Origin: Chryseobacterium daecheongense
Lineage (GTDB): Bacteria > Bacteroidota > Bacteroidia > Flavobacteriales > Weeksellaceae
Assembly (NCBI RefSeq): GCF_003729955.1
Contig: NZ_RJTX01000001.1
Span: forward strand, 1,116,001 to 1,180,000
Reading direction: 5' to 3'
DNA: 64,000 nucleotides
Shown here in pieces: positions 35,224-44,234 of the stretch; position 1 is the first letter of the stretch, and the number at the start of each line of letters is the position of its first letter. The notes below the pieces were generated by a model that saw nothing but the letters and a program-made list of their open reading frames with translations, was not told the origin of the DNA and did no database searches. A program made the position numbers and the translations under genes.

Positions 35224-36543
35224 TTATTTAATTGTTAAAGTTCCTGTTGTCTGTAATAGTTTTCTGTACGCTAACGCTGCATCAGCTTTGGCATTGATTA
35301 CTCCTACATTGGCCGAAATCTGTGCTGCATCTGCATCTAAAAGCTCAGTCATGGTAGCCAAGCCGTTATCAAATTTATTTTTGGTGATTCTGTAATTCTC
35401 ATTAGCCTGCACTGCTGATTTTTCGAAAACAGCAATTCTCTGTTTTGAATAATCGGCATTCTGATATTCTTTGTTAACTTCAAGCTTGATGTTATCATTT
35501 AATAATTCATTGGTAGCGTCCAGCTGCATTTCTCTTGCGCGAGATTGCTTTAATGCTGAATTTTGTTTCCAAAGATTAGCCAGATTGTATGAAACACCAA
35601 CTCCAACATTCACGGCATTATAAATGGTGATGAACTTTGGAGCATCCGCCGCAATGTACCCCCCTGTTAAAGCTACTGTGGGATAATTTTCTGCTTTTGC
35701 CGCTTTGGTCCCTAATGCCGCCGCTTTTCTCTGCTGATCTAATGCAAGCAGATCTTTTCTGTTCTGCTGAGCTTCATTAAGATAATAGCTTACAGGCTTA
35801 GCATCCTGGATCTCATCAATATAATTAGGATCAATCTCCAGTTCGGTAGTTTCAGGAAGGCCTAATAATAAGTCCATATTGATGTTGGCAATATTGTAAT
35901 TATTTTTAGCTTCCAACAATTGAAGTTCAATATTGGAAGTCTGAAGATTAGCCTTCAAACGGTCATTTCTTGCAATAACCCCATTATTCTCCAGCTTAAG
36001 GAATGTTTCATCTCTTTTGACAGAAGCGGTAAGGTTTTCTTCTAATACTTTGATAGACTGGCTTGCTTTGAATAAGTTATTATAAGCTTGTGCTACATTA
36101 TAAGCAATGGCAGTTTTATCGTTCTCTGTACTTAATTTTGCAGCTTCTACAAGATATTTGGCAGATTCAATGCCATATTTAATTCTTCCGCCTGCATACA
36201 AAGGCATCGACAAGCTTGCCTGTCCCAGGAATACGGATTTAGGAGCTGCCATTTCTCCGTTTCCGGAACCTGATTCTCCTAAAAATTTCAAATCAACTTT
36301 GGCATTGGTAAGACGCATATAACTCCCTGATAATTTTAGATCAGGCAATTGTTTATTTTTAGCATCCAGAAGGTCTGCCGTAGCTTCTTCTATTTTGGCC
36401 GCATCAATCTTAAGATTTTTGCTGTTCTGAATCCCCATTTGTACGGCTTCATCCAGTGTAAGCTGTTTTTTCTCCTGGGCATTGGCATTGGCAATTCCTA
36501 TGAAAAGGGAGAATGCAATGACTGTGTTATTTATTCTCTTCAT
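35224..36543 (-). CDS. TolC-family outer-membrane efflux protein
   Basis: The protein has 439 aa with signal peptide 1-22 (ANANAQ). Two OEP repeats of long helices and short beta-strands are visible: LTLDEAVQMGIQNSKNLKIDAAKIEEA, then YYLNEAQQNRKDLLALDQQRKAA. It makes the outer-membrane channel of the tripartite pump. Its start overlaps the end of the tetR gene by 17 bp, indicating translational coupling, and emrA follows 14 bp later. Confidence 0.96.
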   Translation of the reverse strand: MKRINNTVIAFSLFIGIANANAQEKKQLTLDEAVQMGIQNSKNLKIDAAKIEEATADLLDAKNKQLPDLKLSGSYMRLTNAKVDLKFLGESGSGNGEMAAPKSVFLGQASLSMPLYAGGRIKYGIESAKYLVEAAKLSTENDKTAIAYNVAQAYNNLFKASQSIKVLEENLTASVKRDETFLKLENNGVIARNDRLKANLQTSNIELQLLEAKNNYNIANINMDLLLGLPETTELEIDPNYIDEIQDAKPVSYYLNEAQQNRKDLLALDQQRKAAALGTKAAKAENYPTVALTGGYIAADAPKFITIYNAVNVGVGVSYNLANLWKQNSALKQSRAREMQLDATNELLNDNIKLEVNKEYQNADYSKQRIAVFEKSAVQANENYRITKNKFDNGLATMTELLDADAAQISANVGVINAKADAALAYRKLLQTTGTLTIK

Positions 36544-37153
36544 AACCTAAAAGGTCTTTTAGTAAGTATTTTATATGGTTTTTAAGTTCCGTGTAATATT
36601 TTTCATCAAAAGCTTCTTCCTCCTCCGTATTATTAAGAAACTCTTTATACATTTCTTTAGCGTTGGAAGCATAGAACAATGTTCCGCTTACGGTAGCATG
36701 AAGCAGGTAAATAGGAGGATTTTTAGTGAAAATTCCTTTTTCCAATCCGCTTTCCAATACTCTGGAATACATGGAAATGAATCCCATTTTGGTTTGCTTA
36801 AGGAATTCTACGATCTGCGGGTTTTCCGTATGCAGCTGCTCTCTCTGCATGATCCTGTAAAAACATTTATGGTTTCTTACTCTCCCTGTAAACTGTTCTA
36901 CTATCTTTTCTATTTTTTCCCACTCATTGATGTCGGTTCTCTCCAGAATATCTTTTGAAAAAAATTGCCCTTCATTCATTCTGTATTCTACCAGCTTCTC
37001 ATATAATTTTTCTTTTGAACCGAAATAATAGGAAATCATAGAAATATTCACATTAGCTGCTTTGGCAATCTCCCGTGTGGAAGTTCCTTCAAAACCCTTT
37101 TCGGCAAAGAGCTTTTCGGCAGCGAATAATATATTTTCTTCTTTTGAGATCAT
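36527..37153 (-). CDS. TetR/AcrR-family regulator of the efflux operon
   Basis: The protein has 208 aa. The N-terminal helix-turn-helix is ILFAAEKLFAEKGFEGTSTREIAKAANVNISMISYYFGSKEKLYEKLV. The C-terminal part is a ligand-binding domain of the CecR/YbiH-like kind. It is the first gene of the operon with tolC, emrA and emrB and probably represses its own operon. A dyad at 37201-37216 upstream is a likely site. Confidence 0.94.
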   Translation of the reverse strand: MISKEENILFAAEKLFAEKGFEGTSTREIAKAANVNISMISYYFGSKEKLYEKLVEYRMNEGQFFSKDILERTDINEWEKIEKIVEQFTGRVRNHKCFYRIMQREQLHTENPQIVEFLKQTKMGFISMYSRVLESGLEKGIFTKNPPIYLLHATVSGTLFYASNAKEMYKEFLNNTEEEEAFDEKYYTELKNHIKYLLKDLLGYEENK

Positions 37154-37200
37154 TTCATTTCTATTTTTTCAAGGGGCAAATTTATAACAATTTTCAAACA

Positions 37201-37216
37201 AATCAAACGATTGATT
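37201..37216. promoter_or_regulatory. Candidate TetR operator
   Basis: AATCAAACGATTGATT is an inverted repeat with one mismatched pair (AATCAAAC facing GATTGATT). It is 48-63 bp upstream of the tetR-family start codon, where repressor binding would block the operon promoter. The neighbouring bases (AACAAATCAA, TGATTGATTTT) add partial extra half-sites. Confidence 0.55.
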
Positions 37217-37300
37217 GATTTTTTAATTTATTTTTAATTTTTTGTTCACACAACTCCTTGAAATTATTATATTTGGATTCAGATAAAAAATTAAATAATT

Positions 37301-37528
37301 ATGAAAAAATTTATTTCTGCTTTAGCAGTTGTTGGTTTATTCACTTTCAGTTTTGCACAGGAAACTCCTAAGTCCGGATGTTGTGCAGGAAAGGATAAAA
37401 AAGAATGTTCTGTAAAAGATAAAAAGGCATGTGGTGACCATCACAAATCTTGTGATGCTAAAGCGAAAACAGCTGATAACAGTCAGCCTAAGACCAAAAC
37501 AACTGCAAAAGTGAAAAAAGCAGCTTAA
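37301..37528 (+). CDS. Small exported Cys/His/Lys-rich protein
   Basis: The protein has 75 aa. The signal peptide is residues 1-19 (SALAVVGLFTFSFAQ). The mature 55 residues contain the Cys/His cluster SGCCAGKDKKECSVKDKKAC plus GDHHKSC, six Cys and two His in all. A Lys/Thr/Ala-rich tail (KAKTADNSQPKTKTTAKVKK) follows. The cluster could bind metal or form disulfides in the periplasm. I know no named family for it. It is monocistronic with its own terminator. Confidence 0.75.
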   Translation: MKKFISALAVVGLFTFSFAQETPKSGCCAGKDKKECSVKDKKACGDHHKSCDAKAKTADNSQPKTKTTAKVKKAA

Positions 37529-37538
37529 TAGTAAAATT

Positions 37539-37565
37539 AAAGTCCTGAAATTTCAGGACTTTTTT
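37539..37565. terminator. Bidirectional terminator
   Basis: AAAGTCCTGAAA and TTTCAGGACTTT form a perfect 24-bp palindrome with a T-run, between converging genes. Confidence 0.85.
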
Positions 37566-38682
37566 ATGTGTTTTTGTGAATATATCTTGATAGTTTTATT
37601 CCCAAATCGGTCCAGATGATTTTAGGATTCCCGTTTCTTGTTAAATGAAGATCTGCAGTACTGATCTCTTCTAATATGTTTTCAATATTGGCTCCGTTTA
37701 TAAATTTGGAAAAGCCTGCCCAATTGAAACCATTCGCATCAATTTTTTTATAAACCAGATTTTCCGACTGATAATTCTGAAGCAAAGCCAATCTGAAGAT
37801 CTCTGAGCAATAATTAAGGAAGTTCTTTTGTTTTTCCCTGTTCCAGCCTGAAATTTCCCTCGCCCAGAAAATAATATTCTTCAAAAACTCGGGTTTCTTT
37901 TTTACCTGAAAGGCATCACGAACCCACTGAATGAATAATTTTTCAAATTCTTCATTCTTATTTCCGGAATTCAAAAGCTTTATGGCTTCATTTAAATCTC
38001 CCTGTGCTTCATGAATAATTTCCTTCACTTTTTCATCCGAGACGGAAAAATTTTTACGGATATACTGATCCAGATCTTCATCATTGATCCTGTGAACTTC
38101 TACGATCTGAGTCCTGGAAAGAATAGTGGGAAGAATATCATTAGTGCTTTCCGCCGTTAAAAGAATAAGGGTTTTTGCAGGGGGCTCCTCAAGAAACTTA
38201 AGAAACTTATTGGAAGCGGAGATGTTCATTTTATCAGCTCTCCAGACAATGAGGATTTTAGTACCGCCTTCAAAACTTTTGAGTGAGAACTTCTGGTTCT
38301 GGTCATCTATTTCATCTGCAGAAATAAACAGCTGTTTATTTTCCGAATCCAGGAACGCTGTCCAGTCATCATAGCTTGCATATGGAGAAGCTAAGATCAT
38401 TTCCCTGAATTCATCGAATTTATTTTTGCTTAATGAATTTTTATTATCCGTATAAACTGGAAAGCTGAAATGCAGGTCCAAGTGATTCAGGTGCTCTACT
38501 TTTGAAGCGGCATGTTCATTTTCTCTATTTAAAATTTCTCTTGCATATGCTAACACCAAAGGAAGTGTCCCATAACCTTCTTTTCCTACAAAAAGCTGGG
38601 CATGGCTTACTCTATTCTCTGCGATACTGTCTTTTAGAAGTTTTTTCAGGTTTTCCTGTCCGGCAATATTCTCCCAATTCAT
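37564..38682 (-). CDS. holB: DNA polymerase III subunit delta'
   Basis: The 372-aa protein is part of the clamp loader. It starts MNWENIAGQENLKKLLKDSIAENRVSHAQLFVGKEGYGTLPLVLAYA, giving an AAA+ fold whose P-loop is degenerate (GKEGYGTL), as expected for delta'. Other marks are KILIVWRADKMNISASNKFLKFLEEPPAKTLILL and the sensor region ILSRTQIVEVHRI. The usual zinc module of the E. coli protein is absent, as in other Bacteroidota. Confidence 0.92.
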   Translation of the reverse strand: MNWENIAGQENLKKLLKDSIAENRVSHAQLFVGKEGYGTLPLVLAYAREILNRENEHAASKVEHLNHLDLHFSFPVYTDNKNSLSKNKFDEFREMILASPYASYDDWTAFLDSENKQLFISADEIDDQNQKFSLKSFEGGTKILIVWRADKMNISASNKFLKFLEEPPAKTLILLTAESTNDILPTILSRTQIVEVHRINDEDLDQYIRKNFSVSDEKVKEIIHEAQGDLNEAIKLLNSGNKNEEFEKLFIQWVRDAFQVKKKPEFLKNIIFWAREISGWNREKQKNFLNYCSEIFRLALLQNYQSENLVYKKIDANGFNWAGFSKFINGANIENILEEISTADLHLTRNGNPKIIWTDLGIKLSRYIHKNT

Positions 38683-38734
38683 GTTTCAAAGATAAAGAAT
38701 TTTGTGAAAGAGTATATTTGTGAACCGTGAATTT

Positions 38735-38812
38735 TGCTTCACAAGTGAATGATCAATTGCTTACAATATATTCATTATCCTCATTCGCAATTGACTATTG
38801 CCATTTAGAATT
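38735..38812. repeat. Intergenic inverted-repeat element (copy C)
   Basis: TCAATTGC (38753-38760) and GCAATTGA (38787-38794) are perfect inverted arms. The words aagtgaatgatcaatt, attcatta and ttgactattgcc resemble copies A and B. It lies in the 220-bp divergent gap between holB and the porin gene. Confidence 0.55.
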
Positions 38813-38902
38813 CGTCTTTTTCCCCTTAACAAACTTTAACCTCATGAAATTTTTACAATTCATTAATATTTAAGATATTTGCGCATTGTTTAAAAATATA
38901 GA

Positions 38903-40192
38903 ATGAAAAAAATCTTTGTACTATCATTCATATCAGTCGGGTATTTCCTAAATGCACAGAGTTTGAGTAACTCACCTTATGCAACCTACGGAATTGGAGA
39001 TGTAAAATATGATAATACGATTGAAACTGCCTCAATGGGTGGTATATCAACTGCTTATATAAGTGATTTCACCAGTAGTTTTAACTTTGCTAATCCAGCC
39101 AACAATGCCAATTTTGAACTTACAAGCATTAAACTGGAAGCAACCAACGAAAATAATTATTTCAAAACTGATTATAATAATACGAAGTCTACCAAACATT
39201 CTACGTACTTATCCAATATATCGTTAGCATTTCCTTTGTCACAAAAGGTAAAAATGGGGTTTTCCTATCAGCCGTACAGCTCAAAAAGTTATGACATCCT
39301 CCATTCAGAAACTATACAGAATCCAGATGGGACGGAGACGGAAGTAAGAAACCGTTTTAGAGGAACCGGTACATTGAATACAGCTCAGGCTGCAGTTTCA
39401 TATAAAATTAACCAGGAATTCGCAGTGGGGGTAAGAGCTAACCTATATTTCGGGAACTTATCGGATATCAATGAGCTTGCGTCTTCCAATGCAGAGTTAA
39501 TCAATGGATATGAAACGAAGAACAGGATTAAAAACTTCAATTTCACTCTTGGTGCAAATTACCAGCATTTAAATACAAGTACAGACCGTAAGCTTACTAT
39601 TGGTGCTACGACAACTTTCGGAAACTCCAGTAATATGACAACTGATTATACCAACAGTACCTATTATTACACTACAGGAGATGTAAAAGCCGGTGAAACC
39701 ATTATTGAACAGAAAAGTACAAAATCTAAAAACCTTTTACCATTACAGGCTTCTTTAGGTATCGGATACGGTAGTGAAAACCAGTGGTTTGTTTCCCTTC
39801 AGGGAGATTATAAAAAAGGAGAAACCGTTTCTTATTTCGGAAGTACTTTTGATTTTGAGGATTCTTACAGAATTTCTGCCGGAGGTTGGTATTTGCCGAA
39901 CTACAACAACTTCAGAAGTTATTTCTCCAGAGTTGTATACAGATACGGAGCTTTTTATGAAAAAGGAAACTTAAAGCTTGCCGGTAATAACATTAACAAA
40001 TTTGGTGTTTCCGCAGGGGTACTTCTTCCATTCAAGAACAGCAGTATTACAAGAATGAGCGGACTTGAAATTGGTGTGGAAGTTGGAAAACGCGGTACTT
40101 TGAAAGATAATTTGATCAACCAGAATTTCATTAATTTAAGAATAGGCTTTAACTTTGCTGACAGATGGTTCAGAAAAACCCTATACAACTAG
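38903..40192 (+). CDS. Outer-membrane beta-barrel protein, FadL/OMPP1-like
   Basis: The protein has 429 aa with signal peptide 1-18 (YFLNAQ). The mature start SPYATYGIGDV ... ASMGGISTAY ... SFNFANPANNA resembles the FadL/TodX group, and the rest is alternating beta-strands with aromatic girdles ending in LRIGFNFADRWFRKTLYN. It is probably an outer-membrane transporter for hydrophobic compounds; the substrate is unknown. It is 1 bp from lptC, so likely co-transcribed with this envelope gene. Confidence 0.8.
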   Translation: MKKIFVLSFISVGYFLNAQSLSNSPYATYGIGDVKYDNTIETASMGGISTAYISDFTSSFNFANPANNANFELTSIKLEATNENNYFKTDYNNTKSTKHSTYLSNISLAFPLSQKVKMGFSYQPYSSKSYDILHSETIQNPDGTETEVRNRFRGTGTLNTAQAAVSYKINQEFAVGVRANLYFGNLSDINELASSNAELINGYETKNRIKNFNFTLGANYQHLNTSTDRKLTIGATTTFGNSSNMTTDYTNSTYYYTTGDVKAGETIIEQKSTKSKNLLPLQASLGIGYGSENQWFVSLQGDYKKGETVSYFGSTFDFEDSYRISAGGWYLPNYNNFRSYFSRVVYRYGAFYEKGNLKLAGNNINKFGVSAGVLLPFKNSSITRMSGLEIGVEVGKRGTLKDNLINQNFINLRIGFNFADRWFRKTLYN

Positions 40193-40193
40193 A

Positions 40194-40784
40194 ATGAAAT
40201 TGAAAACGAACATATCATATAAAAATATAGCATACCTTTTTAGTTGTGCTATATTTTTTATATTGACTTCCTGTGAAGAGGATCTTACCAAAGCCAACGC
40301 TAATAAGAATAAAAATTTCCCTTCACAGATCATTAACAATGCCAAAATCATCCAGCGTGATTCTGGATTTGTAACGCTACGGGCCACGGCTCCGATTATT
40401 GAAAAATATGAACTGATAGACAGTCCATACGTAGTGGCCAGAAAGGGGATTAACATTCAGTTTTTTGATAAGAAAAAACCTAAAGTGCCTGGAAAAATCA
40501 CCGCCAAATACGCCCGTATTTTCGAATATAAAAAATTCTATGAAGCGAAAGGTAATGTAAGAATCACTACCAATGAAGGACAGCGATTTGCCATGCAGAG
40601 TATTTACTGGGATCAGAAAAAGAACCGTATTTATACCAAAGATACTGTGTATGTAACGATGGAAGATGGTTCTACCCTTGTTGGAGCCAATGGAATGACC
40701 GCTAAAGATGACTTTTCAGAATACACTTTCTTTAATAATTCCGGTGATTTCAGTACCAAACAACTTTCTGAAAAACAAAAATAA
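40194..40784 (+). CDS. lptC: LPS export periplasmic protein LptC
   Basis: I take the ATG at 40194 (MKLKTNISYKNIAYLFSCAIFF, 196 aa), just after the porin stop codon. A lipoprotein-type N-terminus ends ILTSCEED. The mature part is a beta-jellyroll with the OstA/LptC pattern: IEKYELIDSPYVVARKGINIQFFD, KITAKYARIFEYKKFYEAKGNVRITTNEG and LVGANGMTAKDDFSEYTFFNNSGDF. LptC links the LptBFG transporter to LptA in the bridge that carries lipopolysaccharide. Its stop codon shares a base with the anmK start. Confidence 0.88.
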   Translation: MKLKTNISYKNIAYLFSCAIFFILTSCEEDLTKANANKNKNFPSQIINNAKIIQRDSGFVTLRATAPIIEKYELIDSPYVVARKGINIQFFDKKKPKVPGKITAKYARIFEYKKFYEAKGNVRITTNEGQRFAMQSIYWDQKKNRIYTKDTVYVTMEDGSTLVGANGMTAKDDFSEYTFFNNSGDFSTKQLSEKQK

Positions 40785-41833
40785 TGATGATTTCACAGGC
40801 TATCGGTTTAATGTCCGGAACAAGCTTGGACGGATTGGATATCTGCTTGGCCAGGTTTGAAAAAAAAGGTCAAAACTGGAGTTTTGAAATCCTTAAGGGA
40901 GAAACTATTCCCTATCCGGTTTCCTGGGAAGAAAAACTCAGAAATGCCATTCATTTAAGCGCAGAGGAACTATTGGAATTACATTCGGAATATGGTTTTT
41001 ACTTAGGGCAACAAGTTCAGGATTTTATTCAGAGAAATGAACTTCAGCATATTGATCTGATTTCATCTCATGGTCATACAGTTTTTCATCAGCCTCAAAA
41101 GAGATTTACATTGCAGATTGGCGATGGAAGAGCTATTAAATTAATGACAGGAATTCCTGTAGTATATGACTTCAGAACACAAGATGTCTTGATGGGCGGA
41201 AACGGGGCTCCTTTGGTTCCTATAGGAGATGAATTACTTTTTTCCCAATATGATGCATGCCTGAATTTAGGCGGGTTCTCCAATATTTCATTAAAAGTTG
41301 CTGATCAAAGGATCGCTTTTGATATTGCTCCTGTGAATATTGTTTTAAATAGGCTTGCTCAGCAATTTGACAAAAATTTTGATGAAAACGGCGAATTAGC
41401 CAGGACGGGAAAAGTCAATCAAGAATTGTTATCTAAGCTTAATTCTTTAGAATTCTATCAGCAATCCCATCCAAAATCATTAGGAATTGAATGGTGTAAT
41501 GCATATGTTTATCCATTGCTGGGCACCATCGAAAGAACAGATCTTCTGACAACATGTACGGAACACATCAGTCAGCAAATTTCAAAGGTCATTAACGAAA
41601 ACAACCTTAAAAGTGTTTTATTTACCGGAGGTGGAACGTACAATTCTTTTTTAATAGAGAAGATACGACAGAAAACTCACGCTGAAATTATTATTCCCGA
41701 AAAAGAAATTATAGAGTATAAAGAGGCTTTAATTTTTGCTTTTATGGGTGTTTTAAGGCAAAATAACGAGGTCAATGTCCTTGCGTCTGCAACGGGAAGT
41801 TCCAAGGATCACAGTTCAGGAATTATGATATAA
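40784..41833 (+). CDS. anmK: Anhydro-N-acetylmuramic acid kinase
   Basis: The 349-aa protein phosphorylates 1,6-anhydro-MurNAc during cell-wall recycling. The ATP/sugar-kinase fold marks are LMSGTSLDGLDICLARF (phosphate-1), SSHGHTVFHQP, VVYDFRTQDVLMGGNGAPLVPIGDELLF, LNLGGFSNIS and VLFTGGGTYNSFLIEKI. The start overlaps the lptC stop (TAATG), so coupling is likely. A second ATG is the next codon. Confidence 0.95.
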   Translation: MMISQAIGLMSGTSLDGLDICLARFEKKGQNWSFEILKGETIPYPVSWEEKLRNAIHLSAEELLELHSEYGFYLGQQVQDFIQRNELQHIDLISSHGHTVFHQPQKRFTLQIGDGRAIKLMTGIPVVYDFRTQDVLMGGNGAPLVPIGDELLFSQYDACLNLGGFSNISLKVADQRIAFDIAPVNIVLNRLAQQFDKNFDENGELARTGKVNQELLSKLNSLEFYQQSHPKSLGIEWCNAYVYPLLGTIERTDLLTTCTEHISQQISKVINENNLKSVLFTGGGTYNSFLIEKIRQKTHAEIIIPEKEIIEYKEALIFAFMGVLRQNNEVNVLASATGSSKDHSSGIMI

Positions 41834-41861
41834 AAAAAACCTCCATTGCTGAAGGTTTTTG
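41833..41861. terminator. Bidirectional terminator
   Basis: AAAAACCT and AGGTTTTT arms around a short loop lie between converging anmK and the SRPBCC gene. Confidence 0.6.
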
Positions 41862-41863
41862 TT

Positions 41864-42253
41864 TTATTTATAAGCTTCGATCTTATCCGTTAAAGTATTG
41901 ATGAAGTTTTGTAAAGGCTTTTCTACCATCATTTTGATAAAAGGATTGAATTTTCCTTCAAAAAGCATCTGAACCTCCGTTTGATTTTCATTCACAGGAT
42001 TCAAAGTTGCTGTTAATGAAAAATCTAAGCTCGAGCTTGCCGATTTCAAAACCGCTTTCTGATCATTTACTTCGTCTATTTTCAATGCGATTTCCGGCAT
42101 TCCCTGTAATCCGAATTTAAAACCGTCTTCTCTTGTTTCAAACTTCTGAAGGCCATCCGGCATAAAATCTTTATAATTTTCCGGGGACTTTAATATTTCT
42201 GTTAGCTCTTTAGATGATTTATTGACAATAATCTTTCGTCCTTCTAAATTCAT
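41864..42253 (-). CDS. SRPBCC-fold protein (polyketide cyclase/dehydrase-like)
   Basis: The protein has 129 aa. The pattern IIVNKSSKELTEILKSPENYKDFMPD, then the beta-strands LDFSLTATLNPVNENQTEVQMLFEGKFNPFIKMMVEKPLQNFINTLTDKIE, is typical of the START/SRPBCC helix-grip fold, which binds hydrophobic ligands. The function is unknown. It is divergent from the Nudix gene by 40 bp. Confidence 0.8.
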   Translation of the reverse strand: MNLEGRKIIVNKSSKELTEILKSPENYKDFMPDGLQKFETREDGFKFGLQGMPEIALKIDEVNDQKAVLKSASSSLDFSLTATLNPVNENQTEVQMLFEGKFNPFIKMMVEKPLQNFINTLTDKIEAYK

Positions 42254-42293
42254 TTTTTTATTTTTGTATTTAAATTCTAATTCTTACAAATAT

Positions 42294-42905
42294 ATGTATA
42301 AAGTTTTTGTGAACGAAAAAAAATTATTATTGTCTAAGCAATCTGAAAACTTAGAAAAAACGCTTAGATATGAAAACGTCACAAGCCTTGAGATCGCTCT
42401 TGATCTTCTTGAAAATACATCTGTAAAGGAATTGAATGTTTTCGGTGAAAATTTGGATGAAATCTGGGCAGAATTTCAAAAACTGTTCAGAATCATTGAA
42501 GCTGCGGGAGGTATCGTAAGTAATCCTGAGCAGGATATCCTTTTTATCAGAAGACTTGGTAAATGGGATCTTCCTAAAGGTAAAATGGAGAAAGGTGAAT
42601 CCAGGGAAGAATCAGCCGTAAGAGAAATTGAAGAAGAGACAGGATTGAAAGATGTAGAGTTAAAAAAGTTCATCAATACCACTTATCATATTTATGTGGA
42701 AAGAAACGGCGAAAAAATCCTTAAATGCACTCATTGGTTCGATATGAACTTCAAAGGCGAAGATACCTCGAAACCTCAGATCGAAGAAGGAATCACAGAA
42801 GTAGCCTGGAAAAATGTCTCTCAAATAGAAAGTGAAGTATTTCCAAATACTTTTAGAAATATAGAACTGATCATTAAAGAATTCTGGAGCAGCAGTATTA
42901 AATAA
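42294..42905 (+). CDS. Nudix hydrolase
   Basis: I take the ATG at 42294 (MYKVFVNEKKLLLSKQ, 203 aa); the frame is open further upstream but runs into the divergent gene. The Nudix box is complete: GKMEKGESREESAVREIEEE then TGL, with metal-binding Glu in REIEEETG. The N-terminal ~60 residues are an extra domain. The protein probably hydrolyses a nucleoside diphosphate derivative; the substrate is unknown. Its 3' end overlaps murF by 8 bp. Confidence 0.92.
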   Translation: MYKVFVNEKKLLLSKQSENLEKTLRYENVTSLEIALDLLENTSVKELNVFGENLDEIWAEFQKLFRIIEAAGGIVSNPEQDILFIRRLGKWDLPKGKMEKGESREESAVREIEEETGLKDVELKKFINTTYHIYVERNGEKILKCTHWFDMNFKGEDTSKPQIEEGITEVAWKNVSQIESEVFPNTFRNIELIIKEFWSSSIK

Positions 42906-44169
42906 ATTCTGCTGCCTTTTCCAGTGAAATTCCTCTTGAAGCTTTTAACAGGATATTGTCTGATTGAATTTTATTCAATTTTAAATAGTCTATTAATTCT
43001 GCTGTATTTTCAAAAGAATTTGTGGAAGAATTGACATTTTTAAAGTGTTTTCCTACGGTTATAATTTCATCAAAACCCAAATCATGAGCTAGCTGAAGAA
43101 TATTTTGATGTTCTTTTGCACTCTCCTCCCCCAATTCCAGCATATCCCCGATAATAATGGTTTTACTGCCTTCAAATGTTATAAAATTATTCAGTGAGGC
43201 GGTCATTGAACTTGGATTGGCATTGTAGGTATCCAGAACCAAAGTTTTACCCTCCTTTTTCACAATCTGAGACCGCATATTGGTAGGGGTATATTTTTCA
43301 ACTGCATTCTTGATCTTTTCTATATCAACTCCAAAATGAAGCCCTAAACTTGCTGCTGCGCAAAGATTGGTGAAATTATATTCTCCGGTAAGTTTGGATA
43401 GCATTTTTGTTTCATGATAGATCAGTCCTACACAATGGTCTGCTGAAAAAGACTCATAATAATACTCCGAACTTTCTTTTCCAAAAGTTATAGTGTGTTC
43501 ATAATTTTCGGTCTTTTCCACTTGAATGTTGTCATTCTCATTAACGATAATAGTCCGATGATGGTTTTTCAGGAAGTCATACAGTTCGGATTTCCCTTTG
43601 ATTACGCCTTCAAATCCGCCAAAACCTTCCAAGTGTGCTTTTCCGAAATTAGTGATATACCCATAATCCGGCTGAGAAATCGTGCATAAAAGTTCAATTT
43701 CTTTTTGATGATTGGCTCCCATTTCTATGACTGCCATTTCATGCTCCGGTTTAATAGAAAGGATAGTCAGTGGAACTCCGATGTGGTTGTTTAAATTTCC
43801 AACTGTGTATTGAACCTTATATTTTTCCGACAGAACAGCATGAATCAATTCTTTTGTTGTCGTCTTGCCATTGCTTCCTGTAAGTCCGATAATCGGAATT
43901 TGTAGCTTACTTCTATGAAATACGGCCAGATCCTGAAGAAATTGTAAGGTAGACGGAACGTAGAAAATATTCTTATCCTTATTTTCAAAATCTTTTTGCT
44001 CCACAATGACTGCTAAAGCTCCATCTTCCACCGCTTTATCTGCTAATGTTGCCGCATTGAAATTCTCACCGGAAAAAGCAAAGAAAATGTCATCTTTTTC
44101 TATCTTCCTGCTGTCTATGGTAACTTTATTTGACTTTAAAAATAAAGGATAAAACTGTTCTGTATTCAT
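42898..44169 (-). CDS. murF: UDP-N-acetylmuramoyl-tripeptide--D-alanyl-D-alanine ligase
   Basis: The 423-aa protein adds D-Ala-D-Ala to the UDP-MurNAc tripeptide in peptidoglycan synthesis. Marks are VTIDSRKIEKDDIFFAFSGENFNAATLADKAVEDGA (N-terminal UDP-binding domain), the P-loop GLTGSNGKTTTKELIHAVL, the carbamylated-Lys region VIEMGANHQKEI and the late IIIGDMLELGEESAKEH. It lies away from the usual mur cluster, next to gldJ as part of a cell-envelope region. Confidence 0.97.
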   Translation of the reverse strand: MNTEQFYPLFLKSNKVTIDSRKIEKDDIFFAFSGENFNAATLADKAVEDGALAVIVEQKDFENKDKNIFYVPSTLQFLQDLAVFHRSKLQIPIIGLTGSNGKTTTKELIHAVLSEKYKVQYTVGNLNNHIGVPLTILSIKPEHEMAVIEMGANHQKEIELLCTISQPDYGYITNFGKAHLEGFGGFEGVIKGKSELYDFLKNHHRTIIVNENDNIQVEKTENYEHTITFGKESSEYYYESFSADHCVGLIYHETKMLSKLTGEYNFTNLCAAASLGLHFGVDIEKIKNAVEKYTPTNMRSQIVKKEGKTLVLDTYNANPSSMTASLNNFITFEGSKTIIIGDMLELGEESAKEHQNILQLAHDLGFDEIITVGKHFKNVNSSTNSFENTAELIDYLKLNKIQSDNILLKASRGISLEKAAEFI

Positions 44170-44180
44170 AGGTCAAAAAT

Positions 44181-44213
44181 AAAAAAACCTTCCGAAAATC
44201 CGGAAGGTTTTTT
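44181..44213. terminator. Terminator between gldJ and murF
   Basis: AAAACCTTCCG and CGGAAGGTTTT arms with flanking A and T runs lie 22 bp after the stop codon of gldJ, in the gap before the murF start. Confidence 0.85.
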
Positions 44214-44234
44214 ATAAGTATTTTTTGATAAATA

